A DNA stretch of 32,857 bases from Acidobacteriaceae bacterium (GTDB taxonomy: Bacteria > Acidobacteriota > Terriglobia > Terriglobales > Acidobacteriaceae): positions 1-32,857 of the forward strand of contig PLWX01000048.1 of assembly GCA_003151155.1 (NCBI GenBank). The letters run 5' to 3'. The notes under the pieces were generated by a model. The model ran no database searches. It had not been told where the DNA came from and was given only the letters and a program-made list of their open reading frames with translations. A program made the position numbers and the translations under genes. This document shows, one piece after another, positions 7,160 to 15,335 of this stretch (position 1 is its first letter; every line of letters starts with the position of its first letter).

Positions 7160-7723
7160 TTATCTTGAATAAAAGACGAGCTTCACTGCCAGGGCCGCCA
7201 GCATCGTAATCGCCCCGATTGTGGCATTGTACTCGCGGTGCCGCAAATATAGCTCTTTCGAGAACGAGCCTTTCGCGGTTTCCCGCGCAGCTCGTACCCT
7301 TGGGATTAGACGAGGAACATGGGTGCAATACTCATCGAATCCCGGGAATTCCGAGCGCAGGAACTCTTCTTCCGACCGGATCACCGGGAGGTAGATCGCC
7401 AGGAACAGCACCACGATCGCCACCGCCACCCACCAGTTGCGCGAAGCAATCCCGAATCCCAACGCGATGATCATCGAACCCAGGTACAGCGGATTGCGTG
7501 TGTAACCATACGGACCCGTCGTCGTGAGTTCCCGGTTCTTCCTCACGTGTCCCGCCGCCGCCGCACGAATTCCTACTCCCACGGCGGCAACCGCCGCTCC
7601 AACCCCAATAGAAATCCATGTCGGCTTCGCCAGCCAGAAATACAAAACTGCAAACACGAATCCCAAGGGCACGCGGATCCGCCGTGCGATCCTGCTCCAG
7701 CCGGAAGGCTGCACGCTAGCCAA
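7160..7723 (-). CDS. Isoprenylcysteine carboxyl methyltransferase-like membrane methyltransferase
   Basis: 187-residue membrane protein with about four to five hydrophobic segments. It carries the family signature GPYGYTRNPLYLG (70-82) and a C-terminal EEEFLRSEFPGFDEYCTHVPRLIPR, both typical of bacterial ICMT/PEMT-type SAM-dependent methyltransferases. The substrate is not predictable; bacterial homologs are not prenyl-protein methylases and may act on lipids. The start is TTG, and its first codons overlap the heptosyltransferase stop by 8 nt, so translational coupling is likely. A hydrophobic C-terminal segment (ATIGAITMLAALAVKLVF) ends the protein. Confidence 0.85.
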   Translation of the reverse strand: MASVQPSGWSRIARRIRVPLGFVFAVLYFWLAKPTWISIGVGAAVAAVGVGIRAAAAGHVRKNRELTTTGPYGYTRNPLYLGSMIIALGFGIASRNWWVAVAIVVLFLAIYLPVIRSEEEFLRSEFPGFDEYCTHVPRLIPRVRAARETAKGSFSKELYLRHREYNATIGAITMLAALAVKLVFYSR

Positions 7724-8786
7724 CGTTCCTCCCCAACACTTTCGAAGCCGCTGTCATCACTTGCTCCACGCTGATCTCGGCCAACCCGTCATCGAGGTGC
7801 GACGTGCGTTTATGGGATGTCAGGCTTTGCGGACTCCGCAACACCGTCGCCTGTCCCCCGTAAGGCCCGTTCCTCGCCGGATCGGTGGGCCCGAACAACG
7901 CAACACTTGGAGTATTCAGCGCAACCGCCAAATGCAAAGGCCCAGTATCTCCACCGATAAATAAGCTCGCGCGCCGCGTCAACGCAATTAGCTCCGCCAG
8001 TGATCCTGAAATTTTTCGCGCCGCCCCTTGGCTCGATGTTTCCACTTCGCTCGCCAGCGACTCTTCACCCGGCCCAAAATTGACCACCGACTCGATCCCG
8101 CTAGCTGCCAGCCTGCGCGCAACTTCCCCGAATCCTTCCGCCGGCCAACACTTCGACCCCCACCCGGCCCCCGGATTGAGAATCGCGAACTCGCGTCCCG
8201 GTTTCAACTCCCGCTCCGCCCAAGCTTCCGTCAAAGGATCGACGGGAATCGGATACGGATTCGCCGCGGAGCCTTGTGCTCCGAGTGCCATGGCCAGCGA
8301 TAGATTCTGTTCCGCGATGTGAGTTCCGGAAGCGGGTACCGTTTGATCGTAAAAAATCGCGGCCGCGCTCTCCCAGGGCTTCGCAAACCCGAACTTCCGT
8401 CGCGGACGCACGAAACTTCCCAGCATTGCCGACTTCATTGCCCCCTGGATATCCAGCGACGCGTCATAGCCCACGGCCCGCATTCCGCCAATCGACTGCC
8501 GCATCGCTTTCCAGGTTTCAGGGGAGAACGGACTCTTCCGCCAAGCGCGCGTATTGACGATATGGATGTTATCGACCAGCGGCTTCTCCGCTCCACGCGG
8601 CCCGAGTCGCGCCGCCGGCGTCGACAACAAGGCCGACCAGCGTTCTTCCACCGCCCAGCCAATCCCCGCCGAAGGCAGGCTCGCGCGCAACGCTGCCACT
8701 GCCGGCAGCGAATGCAGAATGTCGCCCATCGATCCCAGGCGCAAGATCAGGATCTTTTGTGGCTCAGTTGTCGGAGAAGGGGACAC
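7716..8786 (-). CDS. Glycosyltransferase family 9, LPS heptosyltransferase
   Basis: 356-residue GT-B enzyme adding L-glycero-D-manno-heptose to the LPS inner core on the cytoplasmic face. It has the N-terminal ILILRLGSMGDILHSLPAV (12-30) and the C-terminal nucleotide-sugar site FIGGDTGPLHLAVALNTPSVALFGPTDP written in two parts: FIGGDTGPLHLAVAL then NTPSVALFGPTDPARN. The start is GTG at 8784-8786. Placed after waaA, lpxK and the PfkB-like gene, it most resembles heptosyltransferase I/II (WaaC/WaaF); which of the two cannot be told, so no symbol is given. Confidence 0.9.
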   Translation of the reverse strand: MSPSPTTEPQKILILRLGSMGDILHSLPAVAALRASLPSAGIGWAVEERWSALLSTPAARLGPRGAEKPLVDNIHIVNTRAWRKSPFSPETWKAMRQSIGGMRAVGYDASLDIQGAMKSAMLGSFVRPRRKFGFAKPWESAAAIFYDQTVPASGTHIAEQNLSLAMALGAQGSAANPYPIPVDPLTEAWAERELKPGREFAILNPGAGWGSKCWPAEGFGEVARRLAASGIESVVNFGPGEESLASEVETSSQGAARKISGSLAELIALTRRASLFIGGDTGPLHLAVALNTPSVALFGPTDPARNGPYGGQATVLRSPQSLTSHKRTSHLDDGLAEISVEQVMTAASKVLGRNVG

Positions 8787-8811
8787 CTTTCAGTGTACCC
8801 GATGACAACCC

Positions 8812-9708
8812 TTACCGAACTCGCCCCGCCGTTTTCGGAAGAGCCAGCGACGCCAGCAACTCCTCGCGCCGTACTCGCTTGCCCGCCGCCGTTCGATTCA
8901 GCAGGAAGCTGGTGACATGGGCCGCAACCTGCGCAGCATCCACCGCTTCCGCCCCCGTCGCGAGCGCCGCGACAAAGATCCCTCCCAGCACGTCGATCTG
9001 CTCCACGGACGCCGCAGCGGGTGGAACTACCGCCATCGGCTTGCGCGACCCGCTATAGGCCAGCAACTTGTCTTTGCTGATCATCAGCAACGACTCCAGC
9101 CGCATTTCCTCGATGACTCCTTTGCCCGCCACCGCCAGTTTTTTCGGATCCCCGCCAAGTTCCAGCCCAATCGCGCGCTCGATCTCCGCCTCGGTGGCAA
9201 TCGCGGTTGTGAGTTGCTCGAAATCGGTAAGTCGATCTCGCGATCGCGCCGCCAGCGTCTTCTCCTGCAGGCATCGATTCGACTTGATGAAGTTCAGTAA
9301 CCTCGGGCTTGCGGCCCCCACCCCATAATCGCAAACGAAGACTGCCTCCGATGCACCGGCAAACTTACGCGCATGCTCGATCAAATTCATTAGCGCCGGA
9401 TGCTCGCCGTGAATCAGTTCCGCACTCGCATCGCTAGGCGTGGCGTAGTTCTTGAGCTTGTTGATTCCGCTCGTGCTGATGCGATGCTCGTGGAGCGCAT
9501 GAAGAATCTGTTGGCCTGCTTCATCCTCGCCCACCACGCCGACGGGGAACACCGTCACCCCCAACTCCGCCAATCGAATCGCTACCGGAACGCCAGCGTA
9601 AGTCGCCGCTCCAGCGACAAAATCGGCCACCAGCGTTACCGTGATATCGCTCAACGTTTCCAGGATCGTCGACAACCGCTCGGTATTAGCTTCTTTGCTC
9701 ATGGCCAT
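8812..9708 (-). CDS. PfkB/RfaE1-like protein with degenerate kinase active site
   Basis: 298 residues, recognisable as a ribokinase-fold relative of the HldE/RfaE1 heptose-7-phosphate kinase by GAATYAGVPVAIRLAELG (33-50, for GGAANVA), VGVVGEDEAGQQIL, VCDYGVGAASPRLL (125-138) and DVLGGIFVAALATGA (239-253). The substrate-site GDxMLD is missing (VADFVAG). The catalytic GAGD, including its base Asp, is replaced by LGG. The ATP-side VDPKG region is also eroded. It is therefore probably not an active kinase. It overlaps the lpxK stop by 23 nt within the LPS core operon, suggesting a retained structural or regulatory role in heptose or core supply. An in-frame ATG at 9702 is an alternative start. 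Confidence 0.8.
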   Translation of the reverse strand: MAMSKEANTERLSTILETLSDITVTLVADFVAGAATYAGVPVAIRLAELGVTVFPVGVVGEDEAGQQILHALHEHRISTSGINKLKNYATPSDASAELIHGEHPALMNLIEHARKFAGASEAVFVCDYGVGAASPRLLNFIKSNRCLQEKTLAARSRDRLTDFEQLTTAIATEAEIERAIGLELGGDPKKLAVAGKGVIEEMRLESLLMISKDKLLAYSGSRKPMAVVPPAAASVEQIDVLGGIFVAALATGAEAVDAAQVAAHVTSFLLNRTAAGKRVRREELLASLALPKTAGRVR

Positions 9709-10696
9709 TCCTGACTGGGGTGCGCTTGCGCTCCTCGATTACGCTGAGCATCTCGTCGATCGCCGCTTCTCCGTCGACCAACGCCAGTTTCACATCCACG
9801 GCATAGATCGGAGCAAGCCGGTGAACTAAATCGCCGAGGTTCATCATGTCTTTGATGGTCGTCACGCAGCAGTCAGCACCGCTGCTGGAAATTTCCCGGG
9901 CAATCTTCTCTACATCTTTCGCGCCATAGCCATGATGATCGCGGAACGTGAGTTCCCCCACCGGGTACAAGCCGTTCCGCCGGAGGTCTCCAAAAAAACG
10001 GTCCGGACGCGCAATCCCGCAAAATGCGAGGACGCGGCCATCCGCGGGCAGCCGCGGTGGCAGAACAATGTCCCGTTCTACCCGCCAAATCCGTGGCGGG
10101 ACGATGGGATACTCTTCGATCTTGACTGCCGCCGTCGCCACCACCGCATCCGCCCGCCGCAACGCCCGCAACGGCTCTCGCAGCCTCCCCACCGGCAGCA
10201 ATACCTGGCCGGCATCGTCCGGAGCCAGCAACACAATATCGAAATCCCGTGCCAGCCGCCGATGCTGGAATCCATCGTCCAGCAAATGCAATCGTGGCCC
10301 AAATTCCTTCTCGGCCACCAGTCCAGCCTGGTATCGATCGGGACCAACGATCACCCTCGGCAAGGTCTCATCGTCAATGCGTGACTTCGACGAGAAATGT
10401 TTTGCCAGCAACAACGGCTCATCGCCGAACTCGCACGGCGCCCCGTTCGGATCCACAACCTTGATCTCCGTCGAACTCCGCCCGTAGCCACGCGATAAAA
10501 CGTCGAACGGAATGCCGCGCTCGCAAAGGCGATCGCCCAACCATTGCGTAAACGGCGTTTTCCCAGTGCCCCCAACACATAGATTCCCAATGCTGACCAC
10601 CGGACCGCGCAGCTGTTCTTCGCGGAAAATACCGCGGTCGTACAGCGTGTTTCTGAGCCCGACTCCAACTCCGAATATGTCCGAAAGCAGATTCAT
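9686..10696 (-). CDS. lpxK: Tetraacyldisaccharide 4'-kinase
   Basis: Phosphorylates the 4' position of the lipid A disaccharide at the inner membrane. 336 residues with the P-loop GNLCVGGTGKT (37-47), LSRGYGR (68-73), GDEPLLLAK, the LLDDGFQHRRL motif (138-148) and a C-terminal TFRDHHGY. The ATG overlaps the waaA stop by 4 nt (ATGA), showing translational coupling. All key residues are intact, in contrast to the next gene in the operon. Confidence 0.96.
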   Translation of the reverse strand: MNLLSDIFGVGVGLRNTLYDRGIFREEQLRGPVVSIGNLCVGGTGKTPFTQWLGDRLCERGIPFDVLSRGYGRSSTEIKVVDPNGAPCEFGDEPLLLAKHFSSKSRIDDETLPRVIVGPDRYQAGLVAEKEFGPRLHLLDDGFQHRRLARDFDIVLLAPDDAGQVLLPVGRLREPLRALRRADAVVATAAVKIEEYPIVPPRIWRVERDIVLPPRLPADGRVLAFCGIARPDRFFGDLRRNGLYPVGELTFRDHHGYGAKDVEKIAREISSSGADCCVTTIKDMMNLGDLVHRLAPIYAVDVKLALVDGEAAIDEMLSVIEERKRTPVRNGHEQRS

Positions 10697-11982
10697 GGCG
10701 TCCCTGTCAAAAACCTATCGAGTGCCTGTAAAGTGCGTTCCGTCGCCCCCGCTTGCGCCCGCACCACTTCGGCCGCACGTTGCCCCACCGACGACGGCCC
10801 GGAGCGTTCCGCATGATTCTGCAGCAGTGCTAAAAACTCTGCGCCTAAGTGTTCTGCATCCACAATCCGCACCGCTTCCGCTCGCTTGAAAATCGTAATG
10901 ATGTCGCGAAAATTCTCGTAGTGCGGGCCGATCACAATCGGCACCCCATGCTGCGCAGGCTCCAGGATGTTGTGTCCCCCGCGCGGCACCAGGCTGCCTC
11001 CCACGAATGCGATCGTGGCCACCGCATACAGCGATGCCAGTTCCCCGATGCTGTCGAGCAGAAACACCGTGCCAGGCATCAGTGGCTCGCGTCTCCACGC
11101 CGTGCGCCGCACCAGCTGAAACGATGAACCCTCCACCAGCTTCGCCACCGAAACAAAACGCTCTCGATGCCGCGGAGCAAGAATCACGGCCATCTGCGGA
11201 TACTGCTTCTGCACCTCGGCGCACGCCGCCAGCACCAGCGGCTCTTCACCCTCAACCGTGCTCCCCGCGACGATCAGCGGCTGCACGCCACCATCTGCGA
11301 AGCCTTCGCGGACCTGGTGCACGATCTCCACATTCATGGCGCTGTTCACTTCGAATTTCAAATTTCCGCCAACCCTGACACGCTCTTTCTCTGCGCCAAT
11401 CTCGACCAGCCTCCGCGCGTCTTCTTCACTCTGCGCCAGGAACATTCCCACCGGCTGCAATACTGTTCGAAACAGTTTTTGCCACCGGCGATAGCGGGGA
11501 AACGATCGATCGGAGATCCGCGCATTCACTACCGCGATCTTCGCCCCCGACTTCGCCGCCAGCCGCAGAAAGTTCGGCCAGAATTCCGTCTCCGCAAGAA
11601 TGATCATCTCCGGCCGCAGCGCGCGCAGGTAGGGTCGAATCGCAAAACCGAAATCGAGAGGGAAGTAGAAGACGTTCTCGTCGCCGAAGCGGTCGCGTGC
11701 CAACTGATTTCCACTCGCAGTCGTAGTCGAAACAAAAATTCTGCGGTCCGGATGCCGCTCGCGCAACTGCTTCACCAGCGTACTGATCGCCAGCACTTCA
11801 CCCACTGACACCGCATGAATCCACAGCACCTGCTGGGTTACGCGCTTCGCGTGCTCAGGAACGAATCCCAGCCGCTGCGCCAGCCCCGCGCGATACTTCG
11901 CATGCCGCGCCATCTGCAAAAGCCACCACGGCGTGGCCAGCAGCATCGCAGTGCCCATCAGCAAGCTGTAGACGAAGTACAC
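10693..11982 (-). CDS. waaA: 3-deoxy-D-manno-octulosonic acid (Kdo) transferase
   Basis: Adds Kdo to lipid IVA. 429 residues, the family's usual length, with an N-terminal membrane anchor (about 1-22), IHAVSVGEVLA containing the catalytic Glu E62, the STTTASGNQLA acceptor-side stretch, AETEFWPNFL, and the C-terminal CMP-Kdo-binding FVGGSLVPRGGHNILEPA. The start is GTG (11980-11982), which follows TACAAT by 6 nt. It is the first gene of the six-gene operon running to 6319. Confidence 0.95.
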   Translation of the reverse strand: MYFVYSLLMGTAMLLATPWWLLQMARHAKYRAGLAQRLGFVPEHAKRVTQQVLWIHAVSVGEVLAISTLVKQLRERHPDRRIFVSTTTASGNQLARDRFGDENVFYFPLDFGFAIRPYLRALRPEMIILAETEFWPNFLRLAAKSGAKIAVVNARISDRSFPRYRRWQKLFRTVLQPVGMFLAQSEEDARRLVEIGAEKERVRVGGNLKFEVNSAMNVEIVHQVREGFADGGVQPLIVAGSTVEGEEPLVLAACAEVQKQYPQMAVILAPRHRERFVSVAKLVEGSSFQLVRRTAWRREPLMPGTVFLLDSIGELASLYAVATIAFVGGSLVPRGGHNILEPAQHGVPIVIGPHYENFRDIITIFKRAEAVRIVDAEHLGAEFLALLQNHAERSGPSSVGQRAAEVVRAQAGATERTLQALDRFLTGTP

Positions 11983-11988
11983 GCAGCC

Positions 11989-11994
11989 ATTGTA
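11989..11994 (-). promoter_or_regulatory. -10 element of the waaA operon
   Basis: TACAAT on the minus strand, 6 nt before the waaA GTG. No Shine-Dalgarno lies between them, so the operon mRNA is predicted to be leaderless. Confidence 0.5.
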
Positions 11995-12063
11995 CTGAGC
12001 CTATCCCTTTGCCGCTGTGCTACGTCCAAGTACAAGCCGGTTGCGGTCTTCGGCCACCCGGCC

Positions 12064-12069
12064 CATAAT
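12064..12069 (+). promoter_or_regulatory. -10-like element of the gene at 12076
   Basis: CATAAT 6 nt before the ATG, with TTGCGG (12041-12046) as a possible -35 at 17-nt spacing; predicts leaderless mRNA. Confidence 0.45.
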
Positions 12070-12075
12070 CTCCGC

Positions 12076-12726
12076 ATGATTTCGCAATCCTATCGACGAA
12101 CTGCGCTCGTCCTCGCGATCCTGGCGGTAAGCGCCCTCGCGCTTTATGCTTCCAAACAATTCGAACCACCCAAAGTCTCGAAGGCCGTCACTTATCCCGC
12201 GCACGATGCCCATACCAACGAGAAGCTGACCATCGCCGCGGACCCCTACAACACCGCGCAGAAGGCTTCCATCTTTCGCCTGAAGTACCTCGACAAGGGC
12301 ATTCTCCCCGTCAACATCATCATCACCAACGAGGGCGGCTCGCCGGTCTCGCTTTCGAAGATGCAGGTGCAGTACGTCGTCCACGAACGGCATGCTAAGC
12401 TCTCGCCCCTCGATCCCGACGACATCGCTCGCCGCATGACGCACACCAAGCGCAACGACGACGTGGCCCGCACCACCAACCCTCTTCCATTCCCCCGTAC
12501 CCACAAAGTCGGAGGCTTAAAACAGGAAGATCAGGACGAAATCGATCGCGCCCGTTTCCAGGCCCGCGCCGTCGAGCCCGGCAATACGCAATCCGGCTTC
12601 GCGTTCTTCGATGTCAGTGATCTCGACGATCCTCTGGCCGGCGCCACGCTCTTCGTAACCGGGGTTCGCGATAACGGCGGCCAGGACTTGATGTACTTCG
12701 AAATTCCATTGCAGAACGTGCGCTAG
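12076..12726 (+). CDS. Membrane-anchored hypothetical protein
   Basis: 216 residues: one N-terminal hydrophobic segment (about 8-24, TALVLAILAVSALALYA) as signal or anchor, then a soluble domain outside the membrane. The domain contains GILPVNIIITNEGGSPVSL, suggestive of a beta-sandwich with a conserved NEG turn, and a later SGFAFFDVSDLDDPLAGATL stretch. A charged linker (DIARRMTHTKRNDD) separates them. No function recognised. The ATG at 12076 directly precedes the hydrophobic segment; a longer frame upstream overlaps the waaA promoter and is not credible. It lies 37 nt before gatB on the same strand. Confidence 0.75.
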   Translation: MISQSYRRTALVLAILAVSALALYASKQFEPPKVSKAVTYPAHDAHTNEKLTIAADPYNTAQKASIFRLKYLDKGILPVNIIITNEGGSPVSLSKMQVQYVVHERHAKLSPLDPDDIARRMTHTKRNDDVARTTNPLPFPRTHKVGGLKQEDQDEIDRARFQARAVEPGNTQSGFAFFDVSDLDDPLAGATLFVTGVRDNGGQDLMYFEIPLQNVR

Positions 12727-12749
12727 CTCCCAGCCCGCGCCGGTCTCGC

Positions 12750-12755
12750 TATAAT
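12750..12755 (+). promoter_or_regulatory. -10 element of gatB
   Basis: Perfect TATAAT, 8 nt before the gatB ATG, with no Shine-Dalgarno in between. Predicts a leaderless or nearly leaderless transcript. Confidence 0.55.
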
Positions 12756-12763
12756 CGAAGATT

Positions 12764-14239
12764 ATGGCCACCACGCCGATCACGCTTGCGACCGTACTCG
12801 AGAAATATGAGCCCGTCATCGGGCTCGAGGTCCACGTTCAGCTCCTCACCGCGACCAAGGCCTTCTGCGGATGCTCCACCCAGTTCGGCTCCGCTCCGAA
12901 TACGCACGTCTGCCCGGTCTGTCTCGGCATGCCCGGCGCGTTGCCGGTGCTGAACCGCAAGGCCGTCGAGTTCGCCGTGCTGGCTTCCACGGCGCTGAAC
13001 TGCCAGGTTCGCGAGCGCTCCATCTTCGCGCGTAAGAATTATTTCTATCCGGATCTTCCCAAGGGCTACCAGATCTCCCAGTTCGACAAGCCGCTCGCCG
13101 AGCACGGCTACATCGAAATCAAAACCCCCACCGGTAAAAAGAAGATCGGCATCACTCGCCTGCACATGGAAGAAGACGCCGGCAAGAGTCTGCATGACGG
13201 CCTTCCCGACAGCGCCGACAAGACGTCCGTCGACCTCAACCGCTCTGGCGTACCGCTCGTCGAAATCGTCAGCGAGCCCGACATCCGCTCCGCCGACGAA
13301 GCCTATGAATACCTGACGAACCTGAAAGAAATCATCCTTTATACGGGTGTGAGCGACTGCAACATGGAAGAGGGTTCGCTGCGTTGCGACGCCAACGTCA
13401 GCATCCGCCCGAAAGGTCAGGAAAAATTCGGCACCAAGGCCGAAGTCAAGAACGTCAACTCTTTCCGCTTCATCCGTCATGCCTTGGAATACGAAATCCT
13501 GCGCCAGTTCGAAGTCCTCGAATCTGGCGGCACTGTGAAGCAGGAGACGCGCCTCTACAACTCCGCCGAAGGCCGCACCTACTCCATGCGCTCGAAAGAA
13601 CAGGCCCACGACTACCGCTACTTCCCCGAGCCCGACCTGCTTCCTCTCGTCGTCGACTCAAAGTGGCGCGACGAAATCGTCAGCACACTGCCCGAACTTC
13701 CCGAAGCCCGCCGTGCGCGGATGATCGCCGAATATGGCATCACCGAATCCGATGCCTATACGCTCACCCTCACCCGCACCATGGCCGACCAGTTCGAGTC
13801 CGCCGCCAGGCAGGCGAAGAACCCCAAGCGGGTCGCGAACCTTGTGCAGGGAGAGTTAATCGGTCGTCTCAAAGCCAAGGGTCTGGAAGTCGAACAGTCG
13901 CCCATCTCGATGAACGGCGTTGCCATGTCGGCAGACCTTGTAGAAGCCGGCATCATCAGCGGCAAGATGCTCAAAGATCTCTACGACCTATGCTTCGAGC
14001 GCAACCAGGATTTCCCCGCGATCTACGAAACAGAGAAACCGCAGCAGATCTCCGACAGCGGCGCGCTGGAAAAGATCATCGACGAAATCATCGCCGCCAA
14101 CCCGAAGCAGCTCGAACAGTATCGCGCTGGAAAAAAGACAGTCATCGGATTCTTCGTAGGCCAGGTCATGAAAGCCTCCAAAGGCGCCGCCAATCCCGCG
14201 ATGGTCAACGAGCTGTTAACCAGAAAACTGGAAGGCTAG
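12764..14239 (+). CDS. gatB: Asp-tRNA(Asn)/Glu-tRNA(Gln) amidotransferase subunit B
   Basis: Kinase/amidation subunit of GatCAB, which converts misacylated Glu-tRNA(Gln) (and often Asp-tRNA(Asn)) to the amide form. 491 residues: the catalytic cradle with EPVIGLEVHVQL, zinc cysteines FCGC (C35, C37) and CPVC (C50, C53), RKNYFYPDLPKGYQISQ, the DLNRSGVPLVEIVSEPD motif, EVKNVNSFR, and a C-terminal YqeY-like tRNA-binding tail with GFFVGQVMKASKGAANP. gatA and gatC are not adjacent. With gltX in the same window it fits the indirect Gln-tRNA pathway. Confidence 0.97.
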   Translation: MATTPITLATVLEKYEPVIGLEVHVQLLTATKAFCGCSTQFGSAPNTHVCPVCLGMPGALPVLNRKAVEFAVLASTALNCQVRERSIFARKNYFYPDLPKGYQISQFDKPLAEHGYIEIKTPTGKKKIGITRLHMEEDAGKSLHDGLPDSADKTSVDLNRSGVPLVEIVSEPDIRSADEAYEYLTNLKEIILYTGVSDCNMEEGSLRCDANVSIRPKGQEKFGTKAEVKNVNSFRFIRHALEYEILRQFEVLESGGTVKQETRLYNSAEGRTYSMRSKEQAHDYRYFPEPDLLPLVVDSKWRDEIVSTLPELPEARRARMIAEYGITESDAYTLTLTRTMADQFESAARQAKNPKRVANLVQGELIGRLKAKGLEVEQSPISMNGVAMSADLVEAGIISGKMLKDLYDLCFERNQDFPAIYETEKPQQISDSGALEKIIDEIIAANPKQLEQYRAGKKTVIGFFVGQVMKASKGAANPAMVNELLTRKLEG

Positions 14240-14315
14240 AAGTTGAATTCTCTCCGGCTCTGTCCGGCGTTGAATCTCGCCGTTTGAATTCGGCGATTTG
14301 AAAAGGCTAGTTTTT

Positions 14316-14402
14316 ATCAGGGCACCACTTCACAGTTTGCTGAAAAACTCTCGTTTCCCATCGCATGGAATTGAATACGCTTTGTATCAGGGCACGACTT
14401 CA
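14316..14402. repeat. 17-bp direct repeat pair
   Basis: ATCAGGGCACCACTTCA (14316-14332) and ATCAGGGCACGACTTCA (14386-14402) differ at one base. The second continues into a perfect 9-bp palindrome; the first has decayed after its copy. Confidence 0.7.
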
Positions 14403-14441
14403 GTCGTGCCGCAAACGCCCCGCACAAACGGGCTTCAGCCC
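14391..14441. repeat. REP-like palindromes
   Basis: GGCACGACT-TC-AGTCGTGCC (14391-14410) and GGGCT-TC-AGCCC (14430-14441). Both have TC loops and adjoin each other. The same family appears at 30969-31018 and 32845-32856. Confidence 0.65.
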
Positions 14442-14584
14442 CTGCAAATGCAGTGATCAATGCTGCGCCTCTGTCGAAGCTTTTTGGTAGGGCCCAAGAA
14501 GCCGCGAAGCTGGAGTTGCAAGAACCGGATGAGGTCTCAAGCTGACAGGTCATTTAGTCACTGTCCTTGCTGGACACTGCGAGC

Positions 14585-14590
14585 TACAAT
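14585..14590 (+). promoter_or_regulatory. -10 element of the TonB-like gene
   Basis: TACAAT 6 nt before a GTG at 14597 that opens a signal peptide; same layout as ruvA and waaA. Confidence 0.45.
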
Positions 14591-14596
14591 TTCGCT

Positions 14597-14744
14597 GTGT
14601 TCCTCCCCACCAGAATCATTCCGCTGCTGGCACTCTGCGGATGTCTGCTCGCCCAACAACCTTCCGCTACAACAGCGCCCTCATCGCAGCCAGCGACCCC
14701 GCCGCACTCCACTGGCCTTGTCGTATTGAAATCCAGTGGCCCCC
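14597..14744 (+). pseudogene. N-terminal part of the TonB-like gene, out of frame with its body
   Basis: The frame from GTG 14597 encodes a signal peptide (FLPTRIIPLLALCGCLLAQQ) and a Pro/Ser/Thr linker ending TGLVVLKSSGP. At the CCCCC run (14740-14744) the homologous continuation PVHPINAQQ lies in the +1 frame. Removing one C joins the two parts exactly and restores similarity to the second TonB domain (GLILRKVAPLYPIEAK). Either a real frameshift mutation, a sequencing error in a homopolymer, or +1 recoding. Confidence 0.6.
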
Positions 14745-15335
14745 GTCCACCCGATCAACGCTCAGCAGAGCCTTCGGCAGGGGTGCGTACTCTTGAAGAT
14801 TCGCATCTCCGAGTCTGGCGTTGCTGAAGACATCGCGGTGGTGAGCGGCGATCCTATATTCCAGCAAGCCGCCATCGATTCCATCAAGAAATGGAGGTTT
14901 CAGCCTTTTATCGAGAACGGCAAGCCGGTCGGCGTGCGGACCGAGATCCCTGTGGACTTCATCATCTCTTCGCAGATCATGCAAACGCCGCAAAAGTCGG
15001 TGAGTTCCGCCTCCGCCGCACCCGGAGCGCCGCTCTCCGCCCTGCCTCAGCGCGTCCGGGTAAGCCAAGGCGTTTCCGAAGGTCTGATCCTTCGCAAGGT
15101 TGCGCCGCTCTATCCCATCGAGGCCAAGCACAACCACGTCAAAGGCACGGTCTTACTCCACGCAATTATTCGCAAAGATGGTCTGATTGGCAGTCTTACT
15201 CCGGTTTCCGGCCCTCCGGAGCTTGTGCAATCCGCGACCGATGCCGTGTCTCTCTGGCGCTATCGACCGTATTCGCTGCAAGGACAACCCGTTGAAGTCG
15301 AAACAACAATTCAGGTGAACTACACCCTAAACTAG
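14736..15335 (+). CDS. Energy-transducer TonB-family protein (double C-terminal domain)
   Basis: 199 residues if read from the internal GTG at 14736. It holds two tandem TonB C-terminal-like domains. The first runs PVHPINAQQSLRQGCVLLKI to KWRFQPFIENGKPVGVRTEIPVDF. The second runs GLILRKVAPLYPIEAKHNHV to LWRYRPYSLQGQPVEVETTIQVNY. Such acidobacterial proteins are usually exported and may contact TonB-dependent transporters or act in periplasmic energy coupling. Read from this GTG alone it has no signal peptide, which supports the view that the true N-terminus is the out-of-frame piece at 14597. No exbB, exbD or TonB box receptor is adjacent. Confidence 0.75.
   Translation: MAPVHPINAQQSLRQGCVLLKIRISESGVAEDIAVVSGDPIFQQAAIDSIKKWRFQPFIENGKPVGVRTEIPVDFIISSQIMQTPQKSVSSASAAPGAPLSALPQRVRVSQGVSEGLILRKVAPLYPIEAKHNHVKGTVLLHAIIRKDGLIGSLTPVSGPPELVQSATDAVSLWRYRPYSLQGQPVEVETTIQVNYTLN

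Larger units (their letters stand above)
14240..14596. other. Repeat-rich intergenic region gatB-tonB
   Basis: 357 bp without a convincing gene. It starts with a hairpin TCGCCG-8 nt-CGGCGA (14277-14296) downstream of gatB that lacks a close T-run. It then carries two near-identical 17-bp direct repeats (14316-14332 and 14386-14402, one mismatch) and two palindromes of the GGCACGACTTCAGTCGTGCC and GGGCTTCAGCCC types. Confidence 0.6.

Noticed and set aside
14277..14296. Rho-independent terminator of gatB
   Set aside because: The TCGCCG/CGGCGA hairpin has an 8-nt AT-rich loop and no adjacent T-run (TTTTT lies 15 nt later), so it was not called a terminator.
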